From the NCBI GenBank assembly GCA_021390615.1, contig JAJEJU010000025.1, positions 1,488,001 through 1,552,000 on the forward strand: a DNA stretch of 64,000 bases. The letters are read 5' to 3'. This DNA is from Rhodanobacteraceae bacterium ZG21-1. Lineage in GTDB: Bacteria > Pseudomonadota > Gammaproteobacteria > Xanthomonadales > Rhodanobacteraceae. Of the stretch, positions 25,982-34,819 are shown one piece after another. Within the stretch, counting starts at the first letter, position 1. Every line of letters begins with the position of its first letter. Under the pieces are notes generated by a model. It ran no database searches and had not been told where the DNA came from. It saw only the letters and a list, made by a program, of their open reading frames with translations. The position numbers and the translations under genes were made by a program.

Positions 25982-26812
25982 ATGACCTACTGCGTCGGAA
26001 TCCAGGTCGAAGAAGGCCTGGTTTTCGCCTCAGACACGCGCACCAGTGCGTCGTTCGACGACGTGCGCGTGTACACCAAGATGCATGTGTTCGACTTTCC
26101 GGGCGAACGCAGCTTCGTGATCATGTCGGCCGGCAACCTGGGCACCACCCAGGCAGTGATCGCGCGCCTGCAACGCGATCTCAGCGACGGCGCCGGCACC
26201 ACCCTGCGCACGCCGCGCCATCTGTTCGAGGTGGCCGAGTACGTCGGCCAGGCGCTGGTCGCGGCGCAGGCGCAGACCGCCGGCAGCCAACAGCAGAACA
26301 CCGGCATCAGCGTGGAGTCGACCTTGCTGCTGGGCGGCCAGATCGCCGGCGAGCCGCCCGGGCTGTTCCTGGTCTACCCGCTCGGCAACTGCATCGCCGC
26401 GTCGCCGGAAACGCCTTACCTGCAGATCGGCGAGTCGAAGTACGGCAAGCCGATCCTGGATCGCATCATCCGCCACGACACCATGCTGGAGGACGCCGCG
26501 CGCTGCGCCCTGGTGTCGCTGGATTCGACCATCCGCTCCAATGTCTCGGTGGGCCTGCCGGTCGACCTGGCGCTGATGCGCGACGGCGATCTGCAGCTGA
26601 GCGAGCGCATCCGGCTGGATGCCGATACGCCGCTGTACCAGGACATCCGCGAGAACTGGTCGCGCAAGCTGGAAGCCGCCGTGCGCAGCCTGCCGCGCTT
26701 TCCGTGGGAGCACGAGGAGAGCGCCAAGGTGGCGCCGCCGGTACAGGCGCAGCGCACGGTGGTGCAGGACGACGTCGCCGCCAGCCAGGCCGCGCAGCAG
26801 CAGCAGCAGTAG
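25982..26812 (+). CDS. Anbu (proteasome-related beta-subunit-like peptidase)
   Basis: 276-aa Ntn-hydrolase of the Anbu family, an ancestral relative of proteasome beta subunits and HslV. The Met is expected to be removed to expose Thr1 (MTYCVGI). Counting from Thr1, Asp17 (FASDTRT) and Lys32 (YTKMHVF) complete the usual active site, and ISVESTLLLGG is typical. The protein ends in an Ala/Gln tail (QAAQQQQQ). Known Anbu proteins form open helical rings and their substrate is unknown. The family's regular partners, an alpha-E protein and an ATP-grasp enzyme, are encoded just downstream on the opposite strand; the usual transglutaminase-like partner is missing here. Confidence 0.92.
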   Translation: MTYCVGIQVEEGLVFASDTRTSASFDDVRVYTKMHVFDFPGERSFVIMSAGNLGTTQAVIARLQRDLSDGAGTTLRTPRHLFEVAEYVGQALVAAQAQTAGSQQQNTGISVESTLLLGGQIAGEPPGLFLVYPLGNCIAASPETPYLQIGESKYGKPILDRIIRHDTMLEDAARCALVSLDSTIRSNVSVGLPVDLALMRDGDLQLSERIRLDADTPLYQDIRENWSRKLEAAVRSLPRFPWEHEESAKVAPPVQAQRTVVQDDVAASQAAQQQQQ

Positions 26813-26885
26813 CCGCCGTCGCTTCGGCGGCAAGCCGTAGTCGCATTCTCGAATCGACGGGCCGCACAAGCTTGAGGGGAAGCAC

Positions 26886-27155
26886 ATGCTGGCAGACTAC
26901 AAGCGCAGGACCAATATCGGGGTCGGCATCGGCCTCATCGGCGAAATCCTGGGGCATTCACTGTTTGACTCCGGCAACCTGGGGTTGGCCATGCTGGTCG
27001 CGCTGTTCGGTGCTGCGTTCTTCATCTGGGGCTGCGCGCAATACGCCCAGGCCAAGGGCCATTCGGCCTGGCTTGGCGTGCTCGGCCTGCTGAGCCTGCT
27101 CGGGCTGATCGTGCTGTTTTTCCTGCCGGACCGGCACAAGGAAGCGCGCCCCTGA
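26886..27155 (+). CDS. Small membrane protein, 89 aa
   Basis: Three hydrophobic segments (IGVGIGLIGEILG, LAMLVALFGAAFFIWGCAQYA, LGVLGLLSLLGLIVLFFLP) and a basic C-terminus (DRHKEARP) indicate a small inner-membrane protein. A strong ribosome site (GAGGGGA) precedes the ATG. It follows anbu by 73 bp on the same strand. I do not recognise the family and see no link to Anbu beyond position. Confidence 0.65.
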   Translation: MLADYKRRTNIGVGIGLIGEILGHSLFDSGNLGLAMLVALFGAAFFIWGCAQYAQAKGHSAWLGVLGLLSLLGLIVLFFLPDRHKEARP

Positions 27156-27202
27156 GCATCCGCGTGGCGGATTGAGCGGGGAGCTAGCGGCGTCGATCGC
27201 GG

Positions 27203-28144
27203 CTACACCGCGAAATAGGACTCCTGCACGGCGTCGTGCAGGCCGGCCAGCTGCACCTGCACGCGATCCATGAAGTCGCAGATGCCGCCGTCGCTGAGCC
27301 GGCGCGGATCGGCGTCGAACACCAGTCCCAGCGTGCGCTTCAGCGACTGCTGCACCGGCTTGCGCGCCGGCATCAGCGGCAGCACGCCCTGGATGCGCGC
27401 CAGGCAGAACAGCACGCTGCGCGGAAACTCGCGATCCTTGAGCAGGAACTGCAGCGCCAGTTCGACGCTGACCCGCTGACGCAGCTGGCGGCGATACATC
27501 TGGTACGCCGCCAGCGCGTGCAGCAGGCTCATCCACTGCATGGCGCGGAACGCCTCCGCGTCGTCCTCGTTGCGCGGCACCACCAGCCCGCCCGCCGCGG
27601 CGTCGATGATGCGCGTGGTCATGTCGGCCTGTTCGATCGCCGTGCCCAGGCGCAGGAACTGGAAGCCGATGTCGCGGCTGACGTTGGCGGTGAGCAGGGC
27701 CGACACGCGCAGGCAGCCGTCGATCACGTGGTCGAGCAGTTCCTGGCGCGCCCGACGCTGCAGCACGCGCTCGGCATTCGCCTCGATGTGCAGGTGCAGG
27801 TGATTGATGGTCACCCAGCATTCCTGCGGCAGGGTTTCGCGCACCGTGCGCAGGATCTCCCGCGCATGGCCCACCACCGCGCGCAACGACAGCGGATGTT
27901 CCGGCTCGACCAGCAGGAAGCGCACCACGCTCGCCTCGTCCGGCGCCTCGCCCTGCTCGCCGTGCAGGCGGTCGAAGGCCGCCGCCGCGCCCAGGGTCTC
28001 GACCAGCGGCCGCCAGGCGAAGCGCACCGCACGCGGCAGGTCGAGCTGCAGCTGGCTGCTCACGTTGAGCAGCCGCGCCATGTTCTCCGCACGCCGCAGG
28101 TAGCGGCTGAACCAATAGAGATTGCCGGCCACCCGCGACAGCAT
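27203..28144 (-). CDS. Alpha-E domain protein (DUF403), Anbu partner
   Basis: 313-aa all-helical protein of the alpha-E family (COG2307). It begins MLSRVAGNLYWFSRYLRRAENMARLL, the family signature, and also shows QECWVTINHLHLHIEAN and SRDIGFQFLRLGTAIEQADM. Its ATG shares a base with the stop of the ATP-grasp gene (TGATG), so the two are translationally coupled. Comparative genomics places this pair with Anbu and a transglutaminase in a predicted peptide synthesis and modification system; biochemical proof is lacking. It converges on anbu and the 89-aa membrane-protein gene. Confidence 0.9.
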   Translation of the reverse strand: MLSRVAGNLYWFSRYLRRAENMARLLNVSSQLQLDLPRAVRFAWRPLVETLGAAAAFDRLHGEQGEAPDEASVVRFLLVEPEHPLSLRAVVGHAREILRTVRETLPQECWVTINHLHLHIEANAERVLQRRARQELLDHVIDGCLRVSALLTANVSRDIGFQFLRLGTAIEQADMTTRIIDAAAGGLVVPRNEDDAEAFRAMQWMSLLHALAAYQMYRRQLRQRVSVELALQFLLKDREFPRSVLFCLARIQGVLPLMPARKPVQQSLKRTLGLVFDADPRRLSDGGICDFMDRVQVQLAGLHDAVQESYFAV

Positions 28145-29589
28145 CAGCCCGCCTCCTCGGTATCGACCACCCAGGTGTCCTTGGCGCCGCCGCCCTGGGA
28201 AGAGTTCACCACCAGCGAATGCCGCTTCATCGCCACCCGGGTCAGACCGCCGGTGGTGACGTAGATGTCTTCGCGCGACAGCACGAACGGGCGCAGATCC
28301 AGGTGCCGCGGCTCCGGCCGGCGCTCGCCGAGAATCGGCGCGGTGGACAGCGACAACGTGGGCTGGGCCATGTAGTTGCGCGGATTCGCCTCGATCAGCG
28401 CGCGGAACTGCTCGCGCTGGCGCTTGCTCGAGCGCGGGCCGATCAGCATGCCGTAGCCGCCGGATTCGTTGGCCGGCTTCACCACCAGCTTGTCGAGGTT
28501 GGCCAGCACGTAGGCGCGCTCGCGCGGATCGTGGCAAAGAAAACTCGGCACGTTCGGCAGGATCGGCTCCTCGCCGAGGTAGTACTTGATCATCTTCGGC
28601 ACGAAGGCGAACACCACCTTGTCGTCCGCCACGCCCGCGCCCGGCGCATTGGCCAGCGCGACCTTGCCGGCGCGCCAGCTGCGGATCAGCCCGCGCACGC
28701 CGAGCACCGATTCGGGATGGAACACTTCCGGGTCGATGAACATGTCGTCGACCCGCCGGTAGATCACGTCGACCCGGCGCGGCCCATACACCGTGCGCAT
28801 GTAGCAGACGTCGTCGTCGCCCACGAACAGGTCGCCGCCCTCGACCAGCTCCACGCCCATGCTCTGCGCGAGATAGGCATGCTCGAAATAGGCGCTGTTG
28901 TAGATGCCCGGGGTCAGCACGGCGATCACCGGCGTATCGCCGGGGCGCGGACTGAGCGCGGCCAGGGTGTCGTAAAGCTGCGCCGGGTAGTCGTCCACCG
29001 GCAGGATCGCGCTGGTCTCGAACAGCTCGGGAAACACCCGCTTGGCGACCATGCGGTTTTCGATCATGTACGACACGCCGCTGGGAATGCGCAGGTTGTC
29101 CTCCAGCGCGTACAGCGTGCCGTCGCCGTCGCGCACCAGGTCGGAACCGCACACATGCGCCCAGATCGACAGCGGCGGCTCGACGCCCACGCACTGCGGA
29201 CGGAAATTCACCGAGTCCTTCAGCAGCGCGCGCGGGAACACCTTGGCCTTGACGATCTTCTGCGCGCCATAGACGTCGCCGATGAACAGGTTGAGCGCCC
29301 GGATGCGCTGGCGCAGGCCGGCGGCGGTGCGCTCCCATTCGCGGCGCGGAATCACCCGCGGGATCAGGTCGAACGGCAGGGTGCGGTCGACGTTGCGGCC
29401 TTCGCTGTAGACGGTGAAAGTCACGCCCATCACGCGAGCGGTGACGTCGGCGGCGAGCTGCCGCTCGGCCAGTTCGCGCCGGCTGAAGCCGGACAGGTAG
29501 TCGAGCAGCGGACGGGCCGCTTCGCGCGGGCGCCCTTCGGCGTCGATCAATTCGTCCCAGCTGGTCGAACGGTAGCCCGTCCAGTCCAT
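28144..29589 (-). CDS. Circularly permuted ATP-grasp type 2 enzyme (DUF404/DUF407)
   Basis: 481-aa COG2308 protein, predicted to form amide bonds as an ATP-grasp ligase. Family segments include GVTFTVYSEGRNVDRTLPFD, RALNLFIGDVYG, VCGSDLVRDGDG, LEDNLRIPSGVSYMIENR and the nucleotide/metal segment VKPANESGGYGMLIG. The start at ATG 29589 has GGAG at good distance; an upstream TTG is unlikely. Together with the alpha-E protein and Anbu it forms the conserved core of a putative peptide-tagging system. Substrates are unknown. Confidence 0.9.
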   Translation of the reverse strand: MDWTGYRSTSWDELIDAEGRPREAARPLLDYLSGFSRRELAERQLAADVTARVMGVTFTVYSEGRNVDRTLPFDLIPRVIPRREWERTAAGLRQRIRALNLFIGDVYGAQKIVKAKVFPRALLKDSVNFRPQCVGVEPPLSIWAHVCGSDLVRDGDGTLYALEDNLRIPSGVSYMIENRMVAKRVFPELFETSAILPVDDYPAQLYDTLAALSPRPGDTPVIAVLTPGIYNSAYFEHAYLAQSMGVELVEGGDLFVGDDDVCYMRTVYGPRRVDVIYRRVDDMFIDPEVFHPESVLGVRGLIRSWRAGKVALANAPGAGVADDKVVFAFVPKMIKYYLGEEPILPNVPSFLCHDPRERAYVLANLDKLVVKPANESGGYGMLIGPRSSKRQREQFRALIEANPRNYMAQPTLSLSTAPILGERRPEPRHLDLRPFVLSREDIYVTTGGLTRVAMKRHSLVVNSSQGGGAKDTWVVDTEEAG

Positions 29590-29749
29590 GCGCGCGCTCC
29601 TCCCCGGCAACGGAAGGCTCGGGCGAGCGGACGGCCGAACGCCATCCCGTTGCTATGCAACATGCCCATATCGGCCGGAAGCGTCAAGCGGATTCTGCTT
29701 TCGGACGTCCAGACGTCCGCATCGTCGCGACCTCGCGATCGATTCGCGG

Positions 29750-30256
29750 CTACAGCGGCACCGGCTCCAGCGGCTCGCTGGCCGCCGGGAAGGCCGCCCA
29801 CAGTTCGGCCATGCTCTGCCCGCCGACCGGATGGCGCAGGCCCGGCGCGATATCGGCGATCGGCTTCAGCACGAAGGCGTGGCGCAGCTCCTTGCGCGGG
29901 ATGTCCAGGTGTCCCGGCCCCTGCGTGACCAGGTCGTCGTACAGCACGATGTCCACGTCCAGCGTGCGGTCCGAGAAGCGCGGCACGTCGCGCCGGCGGC
30001 CGTGGCGGTCTTCCAGCGCGTGCAGCCAGTCGTTCAGCGCCTGCGGCGGCAGCTCGGTCTCAAGCCCCACCGCCAGATTGACGAAGTCCGCCCCGTCGAA
30101 GCCCACCGAGCGGCTGCGATAGGCCGGCGAAACCTGCAGCTCGCCGAAGCGCGCGCGCAGTTCGTCGAGCGCGGCGCGCAGGTAGCGCTCCGGCTCGAGA
30201 TTGGAACCCAGGCTGAGATAGACGCGCGCCATGCGTGCAGGTTTCGGCTCGGGCAT
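29750..30256 (-). CDS. folK: 2-amino-4-hydroxy-6-hydroxymethyldihydropteridine pyrophosphokinase
   Basis: HPPK transfers pyrophosphate from ATP to 6-hydroxymethyl-7,8-dihydropterin in folate synthesis. 168 aa from the ATG at 30256, or 160 aa from ATG 30232 (MARVYLSLGSN), which fits the family start better. Hallmarks are LSLGSNLEPERYL, GFDGADFVNLAVGLE and the signature RFSDRTLDVDIVLYDD with the two Mg-binding Asp residues. It follows folB after only four bases, so the two form an operon for consecutive steps. Confidence 0.93.
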   Translation of the reverse strand: MPEPKPARMARVYLSLGSNLEPERYLRAALDELRARFGELQVSPAYRSRSVGFDGADFVNLAVGLETELPPQALNDWLHALEDRHGRRRDVPRFSDRTLDVDIVLYDDLVTQGPGHLDIPRKELRHAFVLKPIADIAPGLRHPVGGQSMAELWAAFPAASEPLEPVPL

Positions 30257-30260
30257 CGGA

Positions 30261-30620
30261 TCAGCGCGGCGGCGTGCCGCGCTCGATGCGCACGCCGACC
30301 GCCTTCGCGCCGCGCACGGCGCCCGGCTTGGACAGCTTCAGGCGCACCCAGCTCACTCCGAATTCCTCGCGGATGATCGCCGCGCAGCGCTCGGCCAGCG
30401 TCTCCACCAGGCCGAAGCTCGACTCGCCGACGTAGGCGATCAGGCGCTTGGACACGTCCTTGTAGTTGAGCGTGTCGGCGATGTCGTCGGTGGCGGCCGG
30501 CCGGGTATTGTCGAACGCCATCTCGATATCCAGCGAGAGGGTCTGGCGCACGCGCCGCTCCCAGTCGTAGATGCCGATCACGGCGTCGATGCGCAGGTCT
30601 TCGATGAAAACGATATCCAT
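30261..30620 (-). CDS. folB: Dihydroneopterin aldolase
   Basis: FolB cleaves 7,8-dihydroneopterin to 6-hydroxymethyl-dihydropterin and glycolaldehyde, the substrate step before FolK. 119 aa, normal length, acting as an octamer in the cytosol. It begins MDIVFIEDLRIDAVIGIYDWER; the catalytic Lys is in KLSKPGAVRGAKAVGV and the conserved Glu in GLVETLAERCA. I choose ATG 30620 over an upstream TTG. Overlapping spacing with folK supports cotranscription. Confidence 0.93.
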   Translation of the reverse strand: MDIVFIEDLRIDAVIGIYDWERRVRQTLSLDIEMAFDNTRPAATDDIADTLNYKDVSKRLIAYVGESSFGLVETLAERCAAIIREEFGVSWVRLKLSKPGAVRGAKAVGVRIERGTPPR

Positions 30621-30693
30621 GGTCGGGGCATGCAACCGGTGAGAGGAACAGGCGGTAACCAGGCCGCCCGGCGGCGGCCATCCCGCTATGTTC

Positions 30694-31767
30694 TCATTCC
30701 TGCCCGGCCAATGCCTGCGGCGCCGGCGGCAGACCCGACAGGTCCCAGCGCGGATGCACGTCGACGCTCTCGCCCTGCTGCTGGCCGGCGGCCAGGCGGA
30801 TCGCGCCGGCCAGGGCGATCATCGCGCCGTTGTCGGTGCAGAACGCCGGGCGCGGGAAATAGGTGCGGAAGCCGTCCTGCTCGCCGGCCGCCGCCAGCTC
30901 GGCGCGCAGCCGTCGGTTGGCACCCACCCCGCCGGCGATCACCAGCCGCTTGGCGCCGGTCGCCTGCAACGCTCGCCGGCACTTGATCAGCAAGGTGTCG
31001 ACGATGGCCTCCTCGAAGGCGCGGGCGATGTCGGCGCGGGTCTGCTCGCTGCGGTCGGATTTCTGCCAGGCCAGCAGCACCTGGGTCTTCAGGCCGGAAA
31101 AGCTGAAGTCCAGCCCGGGCCGGTCGGTCATCGGCCGCGGGAAGCGGAACATGCCGGGGCGCCCCTGCCCGGCCAGGCGGGCCAGTTCCGGGCCGCCCGG
31201 ATAAGGCAGGCCCATCAGCTTGGCGGTCTTGTCGAAGGCCTCGCCGGCGGCGTCGTCCAGGGTGTCGCCCAGGATGCGGTACTCGCCGATGCCCTTCACC
31301 TCGACCAGCAGGGAATGGCCGCCGGACACCAGCAGGGCCACGAACGGCGGCCGCGGCGGGTCCTCCTCCAGCAGCGGCGCCAGCAGGTGGCCCTCCATGT
31401 GGTGCACGCCGATCGCCGGCACTCCCAGCGCCCAGGCCATCGCCCTCCCGGCGGCGGCGCCGACCAGCAGGGCGCCGACCAGGCCGGGCCCGGCGGTGTA
31501 GGCCACCCCGCCCAGGTCCTGCGGGGTCAGGCCGGCCTCGGCCAAGGCCTGGCGCACCAGCGGCAGCAGCTTGCGCACGTGATCGCGGCTGGCCAGTTCC
31601 GGCACCACCCCGCCGTACTCGGCGTGCAGCCGGATCTGACTGTACAAGGCGTGCGCCAGCAGGCCGCGGCCGGGCTGCGCCGGCTCCCAGCGCAGCAGGG
31701 CCACCCCGGTTTCGTCGCAGGAGGTCTCGATGCCCAAGACGGGCTTTGAAAATTCTGTACTGTCCAC
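30694..31767 (-). CDS. tsaD: tRNA threonylcarbamoyladenosine synthase subunit TsaD
   Basis: TsaD transfers the threonylcarbamoyl group to A37 of ANN-decoding tRNAs, with TsaB, TsaE and the TsaC product. 357 aa. Hallmarks are [13 protein letters not shown], the metal-binding [28 protein letters not shown] and [10 protein letters not shown]. The start appears to be GTG 31767, giving [16 protein letters not shown]. The -10 of the rpsU promoter lies just upstream of this start, so the divergent genes share a tight control region. folB and folK follow on the same strand, 73 bp downstream. Confidence 0.96.
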   Translation of the reverse strand: MDSTEFSKPVLGIETSCDETGVALLRWEPAQPGRGLLAHALYSQIRLHAEYGGVVPELASRDHVRKLLPLVRQALAEAGLTPQDLGGVAYTAGPGLVGALLVGAAAGRAMAWALGVPAIGVHHMEGHLLAPLLEEDPPRPPFVALLVSGGHSLLVEVKGIGEYRILGDTLDDAAGEAFDKTAKLMGLPYPGGPELARLAGQGRPGMFRFPRPMTDRPGLDFSFSGLKTQVLLAWQKSDRSEQTRADIARAFEEAIVDTLLIKCRRALQATGAKRLVIAGGVGANRRLRAELAAAGEQDGFRTYFPRPAFCTDNGAMIALAGAIRLAAGQQQGESVDVHPRWDLSGLPPAPQALAGQE

Positions 31768-31775
31768 GCTATACT
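31746..31775 (+). promoter_or_regulatory. Sigma70-type promoter of rpsU
   Basis: TTGAAA and TATACT, separated by 18 bases, match the sigma70 consensus well. They lie about 63 bp upstream of the rpsU ATG; the -35 box is inside the first codons of divergent tsaD. Confidence 0.75.
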
Positions 31776-31837
31776 TCGCGGCTCGCCCTATTTCACTGAC
31801 CCGTCATCAGGCGGGCAGATTACCACTCGGAGTTTCC

Positions 31838-32053
31838 ATGCCCAACGTCAAAGTTCGCGAAAACGAGCCGTTCGAGCTTGCTCTGCGCCGTTTCAAGCGT
31901 ACCTGCGAGAAGGCCGGCGTGCTCGCCGAAACGCGCAAGCGCGAGTTCTACGAAAAGCCGACCCAGGAGCGCAAGCGCAAGCGCGCTGCCGCGGTGAAGC
32001 GTCACCTGCGCCGCCTGTCGCGCGACGTTTCGCGCAAGACCCGGCTGTACTGA
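31838..32053 (+). CDS. rpsU: 30S ribosomal protein S21
   Basis: 71-aa basic protein of the small subunit, needed for base-pairing of mRNA with the 16S 3' end. The sequence [20 protein letters not shown] and [15 protein letters not shown]-type segments are canonical. It has its own sigma70 promoter and begins the rpsU-yqeY stretch of the classic macromolecular synthesis locus. Two strong hairpins follow it before yqeY. CGGAG precedes the ATG. Confidence 0.97.
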   Translation: MPNVKVRENEPFELALRRFKRTCEKAGVLAETRKREFYEKPTQERKRKRAAAVKRHLRRLSRDVSRKTRLY

Positions 32054-32061
32054 GGCCTGCC

Positions 32062-32081
32062 CCGTCCGCTCGCGCGGACGG
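32062..32081 (+). terminator. Hairpin directly after rpsU
   Basis: CCGTCCGC and GCGGACGG form an 8-bp perfect stem with a TCGC loop, eight bases after the rpsU stop. There is no T-run, so it more likely stabilises or is a processing site of the rpsU transcript. Confidence 0.5.
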
Positions 32082-32170
32082 TCGCCGCGCGCCAACCCAG
32101 GCGCGTAGCCCAGGGGTTGCCGACGGCTGGCGCGATCGATCCGCCGCCGCAGTCCCATCGATCCTGCACC

Positions 32171-32210
32171 GGCCGGTGTCGCCTCCAGGCGACGCCGGCC
32201 TTGTGCGTTT
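32171..32210 (+). terminator. Attenuator-like terminator between rpsU and yqeY
   Basis: GGCCGGTGTCGCC pairs with GGCGACGCCGGCC over 13 bp (one G-T pair) around a TCCA loop and is followed by TTGTGCGTTT. It ends 14 to 24 bases before yqeY, so it should allow only part of the rpsU transcripts to continue, as the rpsU-dnaG terminator does in E. coli. Confidence 0.65.
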
Positions 32211-32223
32211 CCGGAGAACCAAG

Positions 32224-32670
32224 ATGACGCTCAAGCAGCAGATCACCGAGGACATGAAGACCGCCATGCGCGGCGGCGACAAGGCCCGCCTGGGCGTGAT
32301 CCGGCTGATCCTGGCCGCGATCAAGCAGCGCGAGGTGGACGAGCGCATCGAGCTGGACGACGTGCAGACCCTGTCCGTGCTGGAGAAGATGGTCAAGCAG
32401 CGCAAGGATTCGGTGAGCCAGTACGTGGCCGCCAGCCGCGAGGACCTGGCCGACGTCGAGCGCGCCGAGATGACCGTGATCGAAGCCTACCTGCCGAGCA
32501 AGCTCGGCGAGGCCGAGGTCGACGCGCTGATCGAGGCCGCCATCGCCGAGACCGGCGCCAGCTCGCCGCGCGACATGGGCAAGGTGGTGGCCGCGGTGAA
32601 GGAAAAGGCCGCCGGCCGCGCCGACATGGGCGCAGTGTCCGCCCGCATCAAGGCGCGCCTGGCCGGCTGA
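32224..32670 (+). CDS. yqeY: GatB/YqeY domain protein
   Basis: 148 aa, all helical, homologous to the C-terminal tRNA-binding domain of GatB, the amidotransferase subunit. It begins MTLKQQITEDMKTAMRGGDK; further hallmarks are RLILAAIKQREVD, YLPSKLGEAEVDALI and DMGKVVAAVKEKAAGRADMG. It is found next to rpsU and dnaG in many proteobacteria; its exact role is not known. GGAG precedes the ATG by eight bases. In this window dnaG is separated from it by an S41 peptidase gene on the other strand. Confidence 0.93.
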   Translation: MTLKQQITEDMKTAMRGGDKARLGVIRLILAAIKQREVDERIELDDVQTLSVLEKMVKQRKDSVSQYVAASREDLADVERAEMTVIEAYLPSKLGEAEVDALIEAAIAETGASSPRDMGKVVAAVKEKAAGRADMGAVSARIKARLAG

Positions 32671-33022
32671 GCCGGCACCGCATACCGCCACGTCACGGCC
32701 CGAGGCAGCTGCCTCGAGTCGGTTCATGCGCTCCGTGCCATGCGTCCCGTGCGCCGCGCGCTACCGTGGCTCGGCCGTCAGCCGGCAGTCGTTCGTGGCG
32801 CTGGCCTGACAGGCGGTCAAACCAAGCCGCGTGGGCGCGGTGGCCATCCGAGGGTGGGCCGCGGGCCCCGGGCCAATGCCCGCATACCGGCGTCATCGAG
32901 CCGCGCGAACCGACGCCCGCATCCTTCGCTCCTGCTCGGCCTACCCCGCGCTGGTTCGGCCTGCGCGCAAGCCTTCCACGACGCGCAGCGCCGGAGCGCG
33001 CGGCTCTTACGGACTCCGGCCC
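32671..33022. other. 352-bp gap with one perfect palindrome
   Basis: No gene is visible here. The only structure I see is the perfect 16-bp palindrome CGAGGCAGCTGCCTCG at 32701-32716, 31 bases after yqeY, which could be an operator or fold as a tight hairpin. The rest is unstructured GC-rich sequence downstream of two convergent genes. Confidence 0.5.
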
Positions 33023-34741
33023 TTACAGACTCTTGAGCAGCTCGTGCCGCGCCCGTTCCAGCACCGGGTCGCGGCCGGCGCGCAGGTCGGCCACGCTGGG
33101 CGCCAGCTCGATGCCCGGCTTGATGCCGGTGCCGACGAAGTCGCGGCCGTCCGGGTAGCGGTCCCATTTCACGCAGATCCGCGCGAAGCCGCCGCCAGGC
33201 AGCGCGAACGACATCGGCATGCCGGTGCTGCCGCCGGTGGTCTGGCCGATCACCGGGCCGCGCTTCAGGCTGTCGAAGATCATCACGAAGTCCTCGCCGG
33301 CCGAGAAGGTCGCAGCGCTGGTCAGCACGGCCACCGGGCCGCGGAAGATCGGCGTGGTCTGGTGCGGATAGCTCGCGCCGCTGCCGTCCGCCGGCTGCCA
33401 TTCCAGGCTCAGCTCGTCATTGGCGCGCGCCACCGGGCTCACCGCCAGTTCGCTGGAGCGCGGCCCCGGGATCGGCGCCTCGGTGAGGTGGGTGAGGATG
33501 TTGAAGGCGTTGCTGTCGGAACCACCGCTGTTGTGGCGCAGGTCGAGCACCAGCGCCTTGGCCTGCATGATCTGCGGCAGATGTTGCTCGAACGCCTTGC
33601 TGGAGGTGTCGGCCTCGAAATCGTCGATCGACAGATAGGCCACGCCGCCGGGCAGCGTGCGGAACTCGAACTTGGCGGGCTCGCGCCGATCCGGATAGTC
33701 GCCGCGCGACACCGTCACGCTGCGGCGATGGCCATGGCCGTCGTCGAGGCTCAGGCCGACCGGCGTGTCCTGATCGCCGGCGAGCAGGCCGTCGCCGTAG
33801 GCGCGCGTCAGCAGATCCTGCGGCGTGGAGCTGCTCTGATACGGCTCCACGCGTTCGTGCGCGTAGCGCTTGATCTCGATGCCGTCGATGGCGGTGATTT
33901 CGTCGCCGGCGTGGATGCCCTGCTTTTCCAGGCTGTCGCTGCCGACGAAGGTCACCAGCACCTTGTCGCCGACCAGGGCGGTGCGCAACGGCGGGCGCGC
34001 GTAGAAATGCTTGCGCAGCGCCTTCGGCGGATAGATGTTGGTGTGTCCGTCGTGCAGCAGCGGCGCGAAGCGCATCATCACTTCGTAGTAGGCGCGGGTA
34101 TCGGACGCGGCCATTACCTGCGGCAGGAAATCCAGATAAGCCTGGTCCCAGTCGAGCTGGGGCACGTGGCTGAAGTGCGCGAAGCCGTGCTTCGCCTCCG
34201 ACCAGAACAGCGAAAGCCCGGCGACGCGATCGGCCGCGCTCAGCTGGGCGACATACGGCGTCGCGAACGCCTTGTCGTGCCACAGGCGATCCATCGCGGC
34301 GGTACCCGCCAGCATCGCCTGATAGCGCGGCTCGTCGTGCAGCAGCGCCTGCGCCTGCTTGCTGCGGTAGACGGTATCGGCCGGCGCGGCGTCCTGCGCG
34401 AGGTTGGCCGCCATCATGTCCAACGCCTTCGCTTTGTCGCCCTCGTCGACGTACAGCCGGAAAAGATCGCTGCGCAGATCGTAGGCGCGATAGCGCAGCG
34501 GCTTGCTGCCGTCGGCCAGCGCCTGCACCGGCGCCGAGCGCGCGTCGTCCAACGCCTTCAGCAGAATGGTTTCGGCCTGGCTGCGCGCCTGCGGCGAATC
34601 GCTGCTCTTGCGCACCGCTGCTGCCTGGTCATGGGCCGCCGAGAGCCGCTCGTAGGCCTGCGCGGCAGGGCTTTCCTGCGCCTGCAACGCGGTGGCTTCC
34701 AGCCAGGCCATCCCGATCGCCGTCCATATCGCTCGCCGCAT
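33023..34741 (-). CDS. Exported S41-family peptidase (tricorn/C-terminal processing type)
   Basis: 572 aa. A signal peptide (MRRAIWTAIGMAWLEATALQA) is followed by a helical N-terminal region of about 220 residues, a PDZ-like segment (GIHAGDEITAIDGIEIKRYA) and the S41 catalytic core: LPGGVAYLSIDDFEAD, ALVLDLRHNSGG, and TSAATFSAGEDFVMI with the nucleophile Ser. GQTTGGSTG follows, the oxyanion/glycine loop. It is expected to act in the periplasm. The start is ATG 34741, with a G-rich ribosome site. Position between yqeY and dnaG, on the opposite strand, is unusual and suggests insertion into that locus. Confidence 0.88.
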   Translation of the reverse strand: MRRAIWTAIGMAWLEATALQAQESPAAQAYERLSAAHDQAAAVRKSSDSPQARSQAETILLKALDDARSAPVQALADGSKPLRYRAYDLRSDLFRLYVDEGDKAKALDMMAANLAQDAAPADTVYRSKQAQALLHDEPRYQAMLAGTAAMDRLWHDKAFATPYVAQLSAADRVAGLSLFWSEAKHGFAHFSHVPQLDWDQAYLDFLPQVMAASDTRAYYEVMMRFAPLLHDGHTNIYPPKALRKHFYARPPLRTALVGDKVLVTFVGSDSLEKQGIHAGDEITAIDGIEIKRYAHERVEPYQSSSTPQDLLTRAYGDGLLAGDQDTPVGLSLDDGHGHRRSVTVSRGDYPDRREPAKFEFRTLPGGVAYLSIDDFEADTSSKAFEQHLPQIMQAKALVLDLRHNSGGSDSNAFNILTHLTEAPIPGPRSSELAVSPVARANDELSLEWQPADGSGASYPHQTTPIFRGPVAVLTSAATFSAGEDFVMIFDSLKRGPVIGQTTGGSTGMPMSFALPGGGFARICVKWDRYPDGRDFVGTGIKPGIELAPSVADLRAGRDPVLERARHELLKSL

Positions 34742-34819
34742 GGTGTCCCCCCAGGTGAACGCGCAGCTTACCCCGCGCCATGCGTGGAAAAACCGCCTCA
34801 TCGACTAAACTAACGACCT

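Noticed and set aside
32701-32716. Perfect palindrome CGAGGCAGCTGCCTCG as a terminator of yqeY
   Set aside because: No loop and no T-run; kept only as a noted site in the gap.
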